A stretch of DNA of 13,418 nucleotides from UKL13-2 sp031431435 (GTDB lineage: Bacteria > Pseudomonadota > Gammaproteobacteria > Burkholderiales > Usitatibacteraceae), in contig JANPDI010000120.1 in NCBI GenBank assembly GCA_031431435.1, positions 1 to 13,418 of the forward strand, in the 5' to 3' direction. Position 1 is the stretch's first letter, and each line of letters opens with the position of its first letter. Under the pieces are notes generated by a model. The model saw nothing but the letters and a program-made list of their open reading frames with translations. It was not told the origin of the DNA and made no database searches. A program made the position numbers and the translations under genes. Shown one piece after another: positions 6,593-13,418 of the stretch.

Positions 6593-8653
6593 ATGCTTCT
6601 TTACGCCACCACCATTTTTGTCTCGGCATTCCTGCTGTTTCTTGTCCAACCGGTGATTGCCAAACAAATCTTGCCGTGGTTCGGCGGCACGGCCGCGGTC
6701 TGGACGACCTGTCTGGTGTTTTTTCAAAGCGCATTGTTGCTGGGGTATTTCTATTCGGATTGGACCACGCGGCAACTGAAACCACGCACACAGGCGATTG
6801 TGCATATCGGCTTGATTGTGATTGCATTGATGCTGTTGCCAATCATTCCCGGCGCCGCATGGAAGCCGACCGGCGAAGAAGAACCAACACTACGCATCAT
6901 TCTGTTGCTGACGGCCACCATCGGCTTGCCCTATTTTTTGTTGTCCACCACCAGCCCGTTGATTCAAGCGTGGTTTTCGCGCAGTTACCCTGGCCAGAGC
7001 CCGTACCGTTTGTTTGCGCTGTCAAATTTGGCATCGATGATTGCGTTGCTGGGCTATCCGTTCCTGTTCGAGCCAAACATCGCCACCCTTGACCAGGCGG
7101 TTGGCTGGTCGGTCGGCTTCGGCACCTTTGCGGTACTGATCGCCGGCACGGCATGGTATGCACTGCAATCACAGAAGGAAGTCGCCGATGTCGCGTCGGC
7201 TTTTGAAGCAGACGCGGTCGCCCCGACGCGGGCGCAAAAAAGCACCTGGATTGTACTGTCCGGGTTGGGGTCGGTTTTGCTGCTGGCTATCTCCAACCAC
7301 CTGACCCAGAATATTTCCTCCATCCCGCTGTTGTGGGTGGTGCCGCTGGCGCTTTATCTGTTGACCTTCATCCTCACCTTTGACGTCCGGGCCGGTAACT
7401 CGCCCTGGTATCAGCGCACACTGGCCATTCCGATATTGGCGGCCGTATTGATCGCAATGGCGTGGACACTCGCCGACGACTCGCTTCACTTCGAATTGCA
7501 ATGGCAGATTGGTATTTTTTCAGCCGGACTGTTTATCGCCTGTATGTTTTGCCATGGCGAATTGGTCGAACGCAAACCGCACCCGAAATTCCTGACACAG
7601 TTCTATTTGATGATCTCGATCGGCGGCGCATGTGGTGCGGCGTTGGTCGGCATTGTTGCGCCACTGACGCTGCCGGCGTACTTCGAAATGGAACTTGCAC
7701 TCATCGCCGTGGCGGCGGTTGCCACTTATTTGGTGTGGGGAATGTTCCCGCAGGTAAACCGCCAATGGCCGTTTTTTGTGTCGATTGCCACCGGCAGCCT
7801 GGTCACGCTATTTACGCTTGCCGCAACCATCTTCACGATCCAGCAATACCGCAATGACGTGATCTATATGAGCCGTAATTTTTACGGCACGTTACGGGTC
7901 AAGGAGTACAACCCGCCAAGTGTTGAGCACCGCCGTCGATCACTCGTCCACGGGGCAATTTTGCACGGTGACCAATATATGGACCCGCCATATAACCGCG
8001 CCGCCACCACCTACTACAAAACCAAATCTGGTATCGGGATGACACTGCTTGCCAAAGAGCAGATGAACCCCGACGGTAAACGCCGGGTCGGCTTGGTTGG
8101 GTTGGGCACCGGTACGCTGGCCGCTTACGGCAACAAGGGCGATCTGTTTCGTTTTTACGATATCAACCAGACGGTGGTGGATATCGCCAAACGCGATTTT
8201 CGATTCTTGAGCGATACCGAAGCCACCATCGAAATCGCCATTGGTGATGCACGCTTGAATCTTGAACGTGAGGCGCCACAAAATTTTGACGTGCTTGCCA
8301 TTGATGCCTTTTCGTCGGACTCGATTCCGGTGCATTTGATCACCCTGGAAGCGCTGGACATTTACGCCAAACACATGAAACCGGATGGCGTGATTGCCTT
8401 TCACGTTTCCAATCGATTTTTGAACCTCAAGCCGGTGGTGCAAATGCTCGCCGAGAAACGCGGCTTCAACGTTGCATGGGTGCGCGATCAATACGAAGAC
8501 GGCACCACCACCAGCGACTGGGTGTTGCTGACCAAAGACAAACCGTTCCTGCTGCGCAAGGAAATTGTCGGCAGCAGCTATGTCATCATTCCCGAACCCG
8601 GTTGGCGCATCTGGACAGACGACTTCAACAATCTGCTGCAGGTCTTGAAATGA
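6593..8653 (+). CDS. Fused membrane/spermidine synthase-like protein
   Basis: This is a 686-residue two-part protein. The N-terminal two thirds are polytopic, beginning with FVSAFLLFLVQPVIAKQILP and WFGGTAAVWTTCLVFFQ, the hallmark opening of this family. The C-terminal third is a Rossmann methyltransferase-like domain of the spermidine synthase superfamily. It has the nucleotide loop VGLGTGTLAAYG (about residue 500), the acidic strand end FYDIN, IGDARLNLE, and DVLAIDAFSSDSIPVHL. The DSTDP loop of true SpeE is replaced by DAFSSDSIP, and the putrescine pocket is not recognisable, so real spermidine synthase activity is doubtful. The frame is open from ATG 6518, with another ATG at 6542. I chose 6593 because the conserved family sequence and the first membrane helix begin there, though the Shine-Dalgarno is weak. 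A small membrane-protein gene follows after 42 bases. Confidence 0.87.
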   Translation: MLLYATTIFVSAFLLFLVQPVIAKQILPWFGGTAAVWTTCLVFFQSALLLGYFYSDWTTRQLKPRTQAIVHIGLIVIALMLLPIIPGAAWKPTGEEEPTLRIILLLTATIGLPYFLLSTTSPLIQAWFSRSYPGQSPYRLFALSNLASMIALLGYPFLFEPNIATLDQAVGWSVGFGTFAVLIAGTAWYALQSQKEVADVASAFEADAVAPTRAQKSTWIVLSGLGSVLLLAISNHLTQNISSIPLLWVVPLALYLLTFILTFDVRAGNSPWYQRTLAIPILAAVLIAMAWTLADDSLHFELQWQIGIFSAGLFIACMFCHGELVERKPHPKFLTQFYLMISIGGACGAALVGIVAPLTLPAYFEMELALIAVAAVATYLVWGMFPQVNRQWPFFVSIATGSLVTLFTLAATIFTIQQYRNDVIYMSRNFYGTLRVKEYNPPSVEHRRRSLVHGAILHGDQYMDPPYNRAATTYYKTKSGIGMTLLAKEQMNPDGKRRVGLVGLGTGTLAAYGNKGDLFRFYDINQTVVDIAKRDFRFLSDTEATIEIAIGDARLNLEREAPQNFDVLAIDAFSSDSIPVHLITLEALDIYAKHMKPDGVIAFHVSNRFLNLKPVVQMLAEKRGFNVAWVRDQYEDGTTTSDWVLLTKDKPFLLRKEIVGSSYVIIPEPGWRIWTDDFNNLLQVLK

Positions 8654-8695
8654 CCCCCATCATTCGGCAAGCAGAGGCTGGTCTGACCGTAATAC

Positions 8696-9436
8696 ATGCC
8701 TGAATCCCAACCGTCGCAGCCGGATCAGGCGTCAACCTGGTCGCACATCCCGTGTCGCGCCCGGCAATGGCTGATGTTGCATATTGTGGCGGTGATCAGC
8801 GTCGGGCTATTACTGGATATCCGCTACGGCTGGACTGGCCAGCATATCGCCACGGTATGGACCATTGCTGTTTGGGCTTGGCTTTACCGGCTCGGCGACC
8901 GGGACGAACGCCATATTCTGATTATCGCCACCGTTGTTTCCGGCATTGGAGAAGTATTTTTATCACTCATCTGGGGACTTTACGATTACCAATTCCACAA
9001 CGTACCGTTATTTGTGCCGCCCGGTCACGCGTTATTGATGACACTGGGCCTGTTGGTATCGCGGCATATCACGCCGCCGCTTGTACTGGCCATCACGCTG
9101 GCGGCGGCATTGTGGGGGGTTTATGTTTGGGCCAACGACTTTGACCGCTTCGGCGCATTTCTGTTTGGCATGTACGCCGCGTGCATCGCATTGGCTCGTG
9201 GCCCCGCCCGCGCCTTGTACGCGACCATGTTTGTATTGGCGCTGGTGATGGAGTTGTACGGGACGGCGCTCGGCAACTGGTTTTGGCATTCACCGGCGCC
9301 GTGGACGCACCTGTCCGCGGCCAATCCACCTTTTTCAGCCGGCGCGTTTTATTGTGTGCTTGATTTGCTGGTGCTTTGGATATTGCGAGCCGAATTGCTT
9401 GGCAAGGCACTTTCAAGAATTCGAAAGTCGTTGTGA
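8696..9436 (+). CDS. Uncharacterised polytopic membrane protein
   Basis: I cannot name a family for this 246-residue protein. It has about seven hydrophobic segments (roughly 27-41, 51-66, 73-92, 107-121, 128-145, 152-167 and 172-190) and an eighth near 217-231. Polar residues sit in or beside the membrane parts and look conserved in kind: E86, WGLYDYQFH (93-101), FVPPGHALL (106-114), ANDFDRFG (146-153), MELYGTALGNWFW (185-197), NPPFSAGAFYCVLD (210-223). His, Asp and Glu in such positions suggest an integral membrane enzyme or transporter rather than a structural protein, but this is inference. No signal peptide is separable from the first helix. The ATG at 8696 lacks a good Shine-Dalgarno, though hydrophobic coding begins soon after. 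It follows the fused synthase by 42 bases and is probably cotranscribed with it. Confidence 0.7.
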   Translation: MPESQPSQPDQASTWSHIPCRARQWLMLHIVAVISVGLLLDIRYGWTGQHIATVWTIAVWAWLYRLGDRDERHILIIATVVSGIGEVFLSLIWGLYDYQFHNVPLFVPPGHALLMTLGLLVSRHITPPLVLAITLAAALWGVYVWANDFDRFGAFLFGMYAACIALARGPARALYATMFVLALVMELYGTALGNWFWHSPAPWTHLSAANPPFSAGAFYCVLDLLVLWILRAELLGKALSRIRKSL

Positions 9437-9543
9437 CGACGCGATCGCCCCGGAACGCACGTAAATCCAGCGGTGCAACATTTGCCGCTGCAAAAAGCGC
9501 CGCTGGCCATGCTAACCTTCAGAAAAATAAGAGGAGAGATCAA
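9437..9543 (+). promoter_or_regulatory. Leader of DUF1329 gene with alternative stems
   Basis: This 107-base gap ends in a strong Shine-Dalgarno, GAGGAGA (9531-9537), six bases before a TTG start. Within it, CCAGCGGTGC (9467-9476) can pair with GCGCCGCTGG (9497-9506): ten pairs, one of them G-U, around a 20-base loop. The same left arm can instead pair with CCGCTG (9485-9490). The two stems are mutually exclusive. If the region is transcribed it could form a switchable leader, but no known riboswitch class is recognised and no clear promoter is seen. Confidence 0.3.
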
Positions 9544-10947
9544 TTGAAGTCAATCACGCGACGCACACGTCTCAATCCGGCAATTTTGGCATCAATCGGA
9601 ATTGCCTGGGCCGGCATGTTTAACCAGGCCAACGCCCAACCCGCACCGGTAGATCTCGCCCAGCTCGGTACGAGTGCGGCCAGCAAATTTACCCCGATGG
9701 GTGCGGAACGCGCCGGTAATGCCGCCGGTACCATTCCAGCATGGGACGGCGGCATCATAAAGATCCCTGAAGGTATTTCCCATCAACGCGGCGGCCATTA
9801 TCTGGATCCTTTCGCCAATGACAAAGTGCTGTTCACAATTACCGCGGCGAATGTTGATGCTTACAAGGCCAATCTAAGTCCCGGGCAACTGTCGCTGTTC
9901 AAGCAGTATCCGGCGTACAAAATGAACATCTACCAAACACGCCGTACCGCCGCCTATCCGCAAAAGCACTACGACCAAACCCGCGCCTGCGCGGCGCGGG
10001 CGAGCCTTTCCCCGGACGGCAATGGCGTGACGGGCTGTACCGGCGGCATCCCGTTCCCGCTACCGAAAAACGGCTCGGAGGCGATCTGGAATCATTTATT
10101 GCGGTACTGGGGTGACACATTCGAAATGCACTTTGTCCATCTCGCACCGAATCGATCGGGTGATTTTACGGCGGCAGAGTTTGAATACCAGGCTGAGTTC
10201 CATTACGGCAATCTCTCCATGCCGGCTGCCGAGATCATCCCGAACCGGCGCGCCAATTATCTGCAAACGGTGGTCGCACCGCCGCGTTTGGCGGGCGAAA
10301 TCCTGTTGGTGCACGAAAACGTCGATCAAAACAAAAACCCGCGTTCGGCGTGGCTTTACAACCCGGGACAGCGCCGGGTACGCCTGGCACCGAGCGTCGG
10401 CTACGATAGCCCGATTGTTGGCGGTGATGGCCAGCGCACGGTCGATGATCAATTCATGTATAACGGCGCGCCAGACCGCTATGAGTGGAAATTGCTCGGC
10501 AAAAAAGAAGTCTATGTACCCTACAACAGCTACAAACTTGCCAACAACAAGCTCAAATACGCCGATATTGCGCGCCCCGGATTCTTGAATCCAGACCACC
10601 TCCGTTACGAACTACACCGGGTATGGGCGGTCGAGGCGACGCTGCGATCCGGCACCAGCCACATTTATCCGCGACGAGTCTTCTATATTGACGAAGATAG
10701 CTGGATGGTGACTCTCACGGACAAATACGACGCGCGCGGCAGCCTTTGGCGGGTCGGCGAGCAGCACTCGATTAACCTTTACGACATGGGCATGTACTTT
10801 CCAACCGTCGAAGTACACCATGATCTGCAAAATGGCCGCTACATTGCAATGGGTTTGCGCAATCAAGAAAAGGTGTTTTACCAGAACTTGAAGTTGACAG
10901 CCTCGGACTTCACCCCGCAAGCCCTGCGCGGTGCCGGGGTTCGTTAA
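9544..10947 (+). CDS. Periplasmic DUF1329 protein (LolA-like)
   Basis: This is a 467-residue exported protein of the DUF1329 family, whose fold is grouped with LolA/LolB-like lipoprotein carriers. Its exact function is not known. The frame stays open to an ATG at 9376 inside the preceding gene. The true start is almost certainly TTG at 9544: it has a strong GAGGAGA site and gives a proper signal peptide, with basic KSITRRTR, a hydrophobic core and cleavage after ANA. There is no lipobox cysteine. Family landmarks include FTPMGAERAGNAAGTIPAWD, DPFANDKVLFTITA, YKMNIYQTRRTAAYP, GGIPFPLPKNGSEAIWNHL, PGQRRVRLAPSVGYD and APDRYEWKLLGKKEVYVPYN. DUF1329 genes often neighbour a DUF1302 outer-membrane gene or an RND transporter, and neither is seen in the window. 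A rare TTG start beside a strong ribosome site suggests moderated translation. Confidence 0.9.
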   Translation: MKSITRRTRLNPAILASIGIAWAGMFNQANAQPAPVDLAQLGTSAASKFTPMGAERAGNAAGTIPAWDGGIIKIPEGISHQRGGHYLDPFANDKVLFTITAANVDAYKANLSPGQLSLFKQYPAYKMNIYQTRRTAAYPQKHYDQTRACAARASLSPDGNGVTGCTGGIPFPLPKNGSEAIWNHLLRYWGDTFEMHFVHLAPNRSGDFTAAEFEYQAEFHYGNLSMPAAEIIPNRRANYLQTVVAPPRLAGEILLVHENVDQNKNPRSAWLYNPGQRRVRLAPSVGYDSPIVGGDGQRTVDDQFMYNGAPDRYEWKLLGKKEVYVPYNSYKLANNKLKYADIARPGFLNPDHLRYELHRVWAVEATLRSGTSHIYPRRVFYIDEDSWMVTLTDKYDARGSLWRVGEQHSINLYDMGMYFPTVEVHHDLQNGRYIAMGLRNQEKVFYQNLKLTASDFTPQALRGAGVR

Positions 10948-10994
10948 TTCCGGATTCTGCCAAAAAAGACCCCAAACAAGCCCCGATAAGGCGA

Positions 10995-11000
10995 TAAAAT
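10995..11000 (+). promoter_or_regulatory. Possible -10 box for rhlE-like gene
   Basis: TAAAAT matches five of six bases of the -10 consensus. It lies in the 91-base gap before the helicase gene and would give a leader of about 30 bases. There is no clear -35 element 16-18 bases upstream. The ribosome site AAGG (11028-11031) lies seven bases before the ATG at 11039. Confidence 0.25.
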
Positions 11001-11038
11001 AGTGGCTTGACCATTTTTGATACTTCCAAGGCTGTTTG

Positions 11039-12556
11039 ATGTCTTTTGCTTCACTGAATCTTGCCCCCCAAATCCTCCGCGCTGTCACCGAAGAAGGCTA
11101 CACCGAGCCAACCCCAATACAGGCGCAAGCGATACCCGCTGTTTTGAATCGTCTTGATATCATGGGGTGCGCCCAGACCGGCACCGGCAAAACGGCGGGG
11201 TTTACCCTGCCGCTTCTGCATTTGCTGGCACCGCTCGCCAGCAGCAGCACCTCTCCGGCGAAACACCCGGTGCGCGCGCTGGTGCTGACGCCGACCCGCG
11301 AACTGGCGGCGCAGGTTGAAGAATCCATCCGCACCTACGGTAAATACCTACCGCTGCGGACGGCGCTGCTGTACGGCGGGGTCGATATCAAGCCACAGAT
11401 CAAGGCACTGCAGGGTGGCGCTGAAATCGTCGTGGCGACCCCCGGGCGGCTGCTGGATCACCTTGAACAAAAGAGTATCAACTTGAGCCAGGTACAGATA
11501 TTGGTGCTGGATGAAGCCGATCGGATGCTCGATATGGGCTTTATGCCGGCCATTACCCGCATCCTTGCGACCTTGCCGCCAATGCGGCAAAACCTGCTGT
11601 TCTCGGCAACGTTTTCTGAGGAAATCAAACGCCTTGCAAGCGGCTTCATGCGTAACCCGATCATGATCGAGGTCGCACGTCGCAACGCGCCCGCCGAGTT
11701 GGTCACCCATTTGGTTTATGAGGTGCCGGCCCTAAAGAAACACGCACTGCTCGCCCATTTGGTAAAAAGCCGCGACATGCAGCAAGTGTTGATCTTTACA
11801 CGGATGAAACGTGATGCGGACAAACTCTCGCGACAGTTGGTGCGCGATGGGTTATCGGCCACGGCCATTCACGGCGATCGCAGCCAGTCTGAACGCTCAC
11901 AAGCGCTTGAAGAGTTCAAGACCGGCAAGGTCAAGTTATTGGTGGCCACCGACGTCGCAGCACGCGGTATCGACATCGACCAGCTGCCGTTTGTGATCAA
12001 TTATGAAATTCCCAACACGCCAGAAGATTACGTCCACCGGATCGGCCGTACCGGCCGCGCCGGCACGCCGGGTGAGGCAATTTCGCTGGTCAGCGCGGAC
12101 GAAATGGAATATCTGACGGCCATCGAAAAGCTGCTAAAGCGGGAAATTCCACGCCTGCCATTGCCATTCTTGGCTGGTGAAGCGCAACCCCGATCGCAGC
12201 CTGTGCGTGAATATGCACGTGAACGCGGCCCGGTTCAGGAGCAGGCGCGTAGTCATGGCGCACCCATATTGACCGATGACGAACGCCAACAACGCAGCGA
12301 GCAGCGGCGCGTGCGTGAAGCCAAGGATTCCGGCCGTTCGCGCCCGCTAACCCCAAGAGCAACCCACGATTCACCGCCACAAACACCGCATCCGAGTTAT
12401 CCGCATTTTGACTTCAGCAAGCCTTACGAACCGACCAAAAAAGATATCACCGTCGAAACCGTTGCCGCATCCGCAAACGATACCGGCACGTCGCATCGCC
12501 CGGCAGTTCGCTCGATCGGGGCCTTGCTGGGCCGCAAGAAGACTGAAAGCGTTTAG
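11039..12556 (+). CDS. rhlE: DEAD-box ATP-dependent RNA helicase, RhlE-like
   Basis: This 505-residue helicase unwinds structured RNA with ATP; RhlE members act in ribosome assembly, RNA decay and cold adaptation. All core motifs are present: Q motif GYTEPTPIQ (20-28), Walker A AQTGTGKT (45-52), PTRELA (85-90), TPGR (134-137), DEAD (158-161) and SAT (189-191). In the second RecA-like domain are ATDVAARGID (303-312) and HRIGRTGRAG (333-342). From about residue 380 the tail is charged and low-complexity, probably disordered and RNA-binding. It includes HFDFSKPYEP and ends with GALLGRKKTESV, in the style of RhlE proteins. The ATG at 11039 is preferred over the TTG one codon earlier, since AAGG is well spaced. 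The gene has its own short gap upstream and converges on the oxidoreductase gene. Confidence 0.93.
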   Translation: MSFASLNLAPQILRAVTEEGYTEPTPIQAQAIPAVLNRLDIMGCAQTGTGKTAGFTLPLLHLLAPLASSSTSPAKHPVRALVLTPTRELAAQVEESIRTYGKYLPLRTALLYGGVDIKPQIKALQGGAEIVVATPGRLLDHLEQKSINLSQVQILVLDEADRMLDMGFMPAITRILATLPPMRQNLLFSATFSEEIKRLASGFMRNPIMIEVARRNAPAELVTHLVYEVPALKKHALLAHLVKSRDMQQVLIFTRMKRDADKLSRQLVRDGLSATAIHGDRSQSERSQALEEFKTGKVKLLVATDVAARGIDIDQLPFVINYEIPNTPEDYVHRIGRTGRAGTPGEAISLVSADEMEYLTAIEKLLKREIPRLPLPFLAGEAQPRSQPVREYARERGPVQEQARSHGAPILTDDERQQRSEQRRVREAKDSGRSRPLTPRATHDSPPQTPHPSYPHFDFSKPYEPTKKDITVETVAASANDTGTSHRPAVRSIGALLGRKKTESV

Positions 12557-12600
12557 AACGCGCTGGTCCGATACGCTGTTACGACACCTCTAGAATGGGC

Positions 12601-12615
12601 CGTTGGCCGGCAACG
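12601..12615 (+). terminator. Weak hairpin after helicase gene
   Basis: CGTTG (12601-12605), loop GCCGG, and CAACG (12611-12615) form a 5-bp stem 44 bases past the helicase stop, followed by the broken T-rich stretch TTTCGGTTT. It could end helicase transcription, but the stem is short and the T tract interrupted. Confidence 0.2.
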
Positions 12616-12630
12616 TTTCGGTTTGCTTCA

Positions 12631-12662
12631 GCAAAAAACAAAAGCGCGCCATTCGGCGCGCT
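12631..12662 (-). terminator. Intrinsic terminator of oxidoreductase gene
   Basis: AGCGCGCC (12643-12650), loop ATTC, and GGCGCGCT (12655-12662) form a perfect 8-bp GC-rich stem. Read on the minus strand it is followed by TTTGTTTTTT, a standard terminator 34 bases past the oxidoreductase stop. On the plus strand only GTTTG follows, so it should work mainly for the minus-strand gene, perhaps weakly for the helicase gene. An outer pair GCTTCA/TGAAGC (12625-12630 with 12666-12671) could extend the structure. Confidence 0.8.
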
Positions 12663-12695
12663 GTTTGAAGCAAAAATGCCCGAAGTGGCCCGCCG

Positions 12696-13418
12696 TTAGG
12701 CGACCTTCAATACCAGCTTGCCGAAGTTTTCCCCTTTGAAGAGCTTCATCAACACCTCGGGGAAGCGGTCGATGCCCTCCTCGATGTGTTCTTTGGAAAC
12801 CAACTTACCTTCTTTGAGCCATGCGCCCATCGCCAGCGCGCCCTCTTTGTAACGCGGCGCCCAGTCAAAAACAACGATTCCCTCCATCCGCGCGCGGTTG
12901 ACCAGCAGCGACAGGTAATTGGCCGGCCCTTTGACCGGTGTGGTGTTGTTGTATTGCGAAATGGCACCACAAATCACGATCCGGGCACGCAGATTGATGC
13001 GCGTCAGCACAATATCCAGAATGTCGCCACCGACATTGTCAAAGTAAACATCAATCCCATCGGGGCACTCACGCTTCAAGCCAATCCGAACATCTTCGTT
13101 TTTGTAATCAATGCACGCATCAAAACCGAGCTCTTTGACGGCGATACGACACTTTTCCGCACCACCTGCGATGCCCACAACCCGACACCCCTTGATTTTG
13201 GCCACCTGACCCACCGTGGCACCAACCGCACCCGCCGCCCCTGACACCACGACCGTTTCACCTGCCTTTGGCTGCCCTGACTCCAACAGGCCGAAATACG
13301 CGGTCATGCCCGGCATGCCCAGCACGTTGAGGTAAGTTGTCAACGGCGCAAGCGCCGGATCAACTTTGCTCCAGCCCTTGCCATCGGTCACGCAATAGGT
13401 TTGCACATTGGCCATGCC
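12696..13418 (-). CDS. NADP-dependent MDR oxidoreductase, 5' truncated
   Basis: This is the C-terminal part, about 240 residues, of a zinc-independent medium-chain dehydrogenase/reductase of the CurA / leukotriene B4 dehydrogenase / prostaglandin reductase type. These enzymes use NADPH to reduce activated C=C bonds of enones and similar compounds. The coenzyme loop GAAGAVGATVGQVAK is clear, followed by GCRVVGIAGGAEKC, GIDVYFDNVGGDILD, RARIVICGAISQYN, and a C-terminus ending in GENFGKLVLKVA. No zinc-ligand cysteine cluster is seen. Full-length relatives have about 335-345 residues, so roughly 100 N-terminal residues lie beyond the window. The ATG at 13415 is internal: the DGKGWSKVDPALAPL region just after it normally lies near residue 110. 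The gene ends 34 bases from its intrinsic terminator. The natural substrate is not known. Confidence 0.9.
   Translation of the reverse strand, partial: GMANVQTYCVTDGKGWSKVDPALAPLTTYLNVLGMPGMTAYFGLLESGQPKAGETVVVSGAAGAVGATVGQVAKIKGCRVVGIAGGAEKCRIAVKELGFDACIDYKNEDVRIGLKRECPDGIDVYFDNVGGDILDIVLTRINLRARIVICGAISQYNNTTPVKGPANYLSLLVNRARMEGIVVFDWAPRYKEGALAMGAWLKEGKLVSKEHIEEGIDRFPEVLMKLFKGENFGKLVLKVA

Noticed and set aside
5826..6656. 276-codon open frame on the plus strand opposite azlC
   Set aside because: Its composition is rich in Arg, Gln and His, typical of a shadow frame, and it runs across the divergent gap into the synthase gene. azlC itself is well supported.
9409..9428. Inverted repeat ACTTTC / GAAAGT at the end of the membrane-protein gene
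   Set aside because: The arms are only six bases, lie inside coding sequence and have no T tract, so chance is likely.
9376..9543. Upstream extension of the DUF1329 gene to ATG 9376
   Set aside because: It overlaps the end of the membrane-protein gene, is not family-like, and would bury the signal peptide. TTG 9544 has a strong ribosome site.
11007..11012. TTGACC as a -35 box before the helicase gene
   Set aside because: The matching -10 would fall on the ribosome site and start codon, leaving no leader.
1..13418. Search by eye for CRISPR arrays, tRNA genes, transposases, integrases and toxin-antitoxin or defence genes
   Set aside because: No regularly spaced repeats, cloverleaf, recombinase motif or defence-type domain was seen. 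The MoxR/VWA pair resembles some defence ATPase modules only in a general way and is better explained as a chaperone operon.

Overview
The window is 13.4 kb of gene-dense bacterial chromosome of moderately high GC, with short intergenic gaps, ATGA-type overlaps and GTG/TTG starts beside ATG. The gene set (DUF1329 and DUF4139 envelope proteins, AzlC/AzlD, a membrane-fused spermidine-synthase-like protein, an RhlE-type DEAD-box helicase, a CoxE-like VWA protein with a MoxR ATPase) fits a Gram-negative proteobacterium, most likely beta or gamma. That placement is inference from protein families. I see no rRNA, tRNA, CRISPR array, transposase, integrase or phage gene.

Layout. (1) 89-2766, minus strand: a compact three-gene operon, moxR-type AAA+ ATPase -> GNAT acetyltransferase -> VWA (CoxE-like) protein, with 4- and 10-base gaps. 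(2) 2781-4304, plus strand: a secreted DUF4139 protein, divergent from moxR with only 14 bases between the annotated starts. (3) 4345-6416, minus strand: azlC -> azlD -> membrane-anchored alpha/beta hydrolase. azlC and azlD overlap by 4 bases, and the azlD stop abuts the hydrolase ATG. (4) about 6417-6592: a divergent intergenic region with a 7-bp-arm palindrome. (5) 6593-12556, plus strand: fused membrane/spermidine-synthase-like protein, an unrecognised polytopic membrane protein, a periplasmic DUF1329 protein with a TTG start, and an RhlE-like RNA helicase. (6) 12696 to the window end, minus strand: an NADP-dependent medium-chain oxidoreductase lacking its N-terminus because the window ends. 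A good intrinsic terminator for it lies at about 12631-12662.

How the genes work together. The MoxR/VWA pair is a known kind of chaperone or remodelling partnership, and here a RimL-like acetyltransferase is inserted into the same transcript. AzlC and AzlD form a two-component branched-chain amino-acid exporter, apparently translated together with a membrane-bound lipase-like hydrolase. The remaining genes look like independent envelope and housekeeping genes. I do not see a clear new defence or mobile system. The items most worth a second look are the MoxR-GNAT-VWA operon, the uncharacterised 246-residue membrane protein, and several inverted repeats in the gaps and gene ends.
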